Part shown: positions 5,704-6,417 of the stretch, one piece after another | Layout of the letters: every line of letters begins with the position of its first letter | Position numbering within the stretch: the first letter of the stretch is position 1 | Source: an uncultured Eubacteriales bacterium | GTDB lineage: Bacteria > Bacillota > Clostridia > Peptostreptococcales > Anaerovoracaceae | Assembly: GCA_902803185.1 (NCBI GenBank) | Contig: CADCOV010000140.1 | Span: forward strand, 1 to 6,417 | Reading direction: 5' to 3' | Length of the DNA: 6,417 nucleotides | Translations under genes and position numbers: made by a program | Notes under the pieces: generated by a model | Databases searched by the model: none | Told to the model about the DNA's origin: nothing | The model's input: the letters and a program-made list of their open reading frames with translations, nothing else

Positions 5704-5712
5704 TGCTACAAT
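5704..5712 (+). promoter_or_regulatory. Extended -10 promoter of the response regulator gene
   Basis: TG-C-TACAAT is an extended -10 element, 25 bp before the ATG. No good -35 hexamer is visible at 16-18 bp, which is common for extended -10 promoters or those needing an activator. The palindrome at 5656-5677 ends close to where the -35 contact would be. Confidence 0.5.
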
Positions 5713-5736
5713 AAAGGAAATAAGGAGGACAGACCC

Positions 5737-6414
5737 ATGAGACTTTTGCTTGCGGAGGACGAACGGCTGCTGTCGGACGCCCTCGTCACCATGCTCCAAC
5801 ACAACAACTATTCCGTGGACGCGGTCTACGACGGGCAGGACGCGCTGGATTACCTGCGCACCGGCGACTACGACGGCGCCATCCTGGATATCATGATGCC
5901 GAAGAAGGACGGCATCACCGTGGTCAAAACCATCCGGGCGGAGGGCTTTGATCTGCCGATCATCATGCTCACCGCCAAGAGCGAGGTGGACGACCGGGTC
6001 GAGGGCCTCGACAGCGGCGCGGACGACTACCTGACCAAGCCCTTCGCCATGAAGGAGCTGCTGGCCAGGATCCGCTCCATGACCCGCCGCCAGCCGGCCA
6101 TGACGGACACCACCCTGACCTTCGGCGACCTGACCCTGCGCCGCTCCGACGCCCTGCTGGGCGGGCCGGAGGGCGAGATGCGGCTGGCCAACAAGGAATT
6201 CCAGGTCATGGAGATGATGATGACCAACTCCGGCCAGGTGATCCCGACGGAGCGCTTCCTGGAGAAGATCTGGGGCTACGACAGCGAATCGGAGATCAAC
6301 GTGGTCTGGGTCAACATCTCCGGACTGCGCAAGAAGATCGCGGAGCTCGGCGCCCACGTGCGCATCAAAGCCGCCCGCGGCGTCGGCTACCTGCTGGAGG
6401 AGATCAAGGAATGA
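5737..6414 (+). CDS. OmpR/PhoB-family DNA-binding response regulator
   Basis: A 225-residue two-component response regulator, full length for the family. The receiver domain (1-115) has the acidic pair Glu7/Asp8, the phospho-acceptor Asp51 in LDIMMPKKDG, Thr79 in MLTAKS, and Lys101-Pro102. The C-terminal winged helix (about 125-222) contains LTFGDLTLRR, KEFQVMEMMM, FLEKIWGYDSESEINVVWV and the wing GVGYLLEEI. AAGGAGGA lies 7 nt before the ATG. It is transcribed away from pta, so the two share the 170-bp intergenic region. Its TGA overlaps ATG at 6411, suggesting translational coupling to a kinase gene beyond the right edge. Its target genes cannot be read here; palindrome 5656-5677 is a candidate site. 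There is no sign that it controls the sigma-54 operon. Confidence 0.95.
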   Translation: MRLLLAEDERLLSDALVTMLQHNNYSVDAVYDGQDALDYLRTGDYDGAILDIMMPKKDGITVVKTIRAEGFDLPIIMLTAKSEVDDRVEGLDSGADDYLTKPFAMKELLARIRSMTRRQPAMTDTTLTFGDLTLRRSDALLGGPEGEMRLANKEFQVMEMMMTNSGQVIPTERFLEKIWGYDSESEINVVWVNISGLRKKIAELGAHVRIKAARGVGYLLEEIKE

Positions 6415-6417
6415 TCA
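6411..6417 (+). CDS. Possible start of a downstream gene (histidine kinase expected), cut by the window edge
   Basis: ATG at 6411-6413 overlaps the response regulator stop as ATGA, and GGAGGAG (6396-6402) lies 8 nt before it at ideal spacing. Response regulators of this family are usually followed by their sensor kinase. Only two codons are present, so the identity is inferred from context alone. Confidence 0.5.

Noticed and set aside
5689..6357. Minus-strand open frame of 222 codons opposite the response regulator
   Set aside because: The plus strand has a complete OmpR/PhoB protein with all phosphorylation residues; the antisense frame has no recognisable domain.

Overview
The window reads as a chromosomal segment from an anaerobic, fermentative, fairly GC-rich Bacillota/Clostridia-like bacterium. 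This is inferred from strong AGGAGG-type ribosome binding sites, AT-rich intergenic gaps between GC-rich genes, a class I phosphotransacetylase, and a sigma-54 regulator beside an acid-fermentation cluster. The exact taxon cannot be read from the sequence. No tRNA, rRNA, CRISPR array or insertion sequence is visible.

Layout. Positions 1-842 (minus): an AtoE-type short-chain fatty acid / acetoacetate transporter, cut by the left edge and apparently carrying a -1 frameshift near its start. 949-1809 (minus): a BKACE (DUF849) beta-keto acid cleavage enzyme. 1871-2824 (minus): a 3-hydroxyacyl-CoA-dehydrogenase-superfamily enzyme. 2825-3079: a dense control region. 3080-4483 (minus): a PAS / AAA+ / Fis-type sigma-54 activator. 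4502-4535: a terminator hairpin. 4550-5566 (minus): phosphate acetyltransferase with a GTG start. 5567-5736: a divergent promoter region. 5737-6414 (plus): an OmpR/PhoB response regulator whose stop overlaps the probable start of a partner gene at the right edge.

How it may work together. The regulator gene lies directly upstream of a three-gene operon and points the same way. Between them, in the direction of transcription, are three 18-bp palindromes (TGTCGC-N6-GCGACA), the first overlapping the regulator's stop codon. Next come a hairpin with a T-tail that looks like the regulator's terminator and a consensus -24/-12 promoter (TGGCAC-N5-TTGC). A leader of about 110 nt then precedes the dehydrogenase. 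This fits an activator that binds enhancer sites at the end of its own gene and switches on the operon when its PAS domain senses a ligand.

The operon logic suggests oxidation of a free beta-hydroxy acid to a beta-keto acid. BKACE would then exchange it with acetyl-CoA, giving acetoacetate plus a new acyl-CoA. The AtoE-like carrier would move acetoacetate or a related acid across the membrane. Carnitine-type catabolism is the best-known precedent for a dehydrogenase/BKACE pair, but the substrate here is not determined. Phosphotransacetylase next door could connect the acetyl-CoA pool to acetyl phosphate. It has its own promoter and terminator, so it is probably a separate unit.
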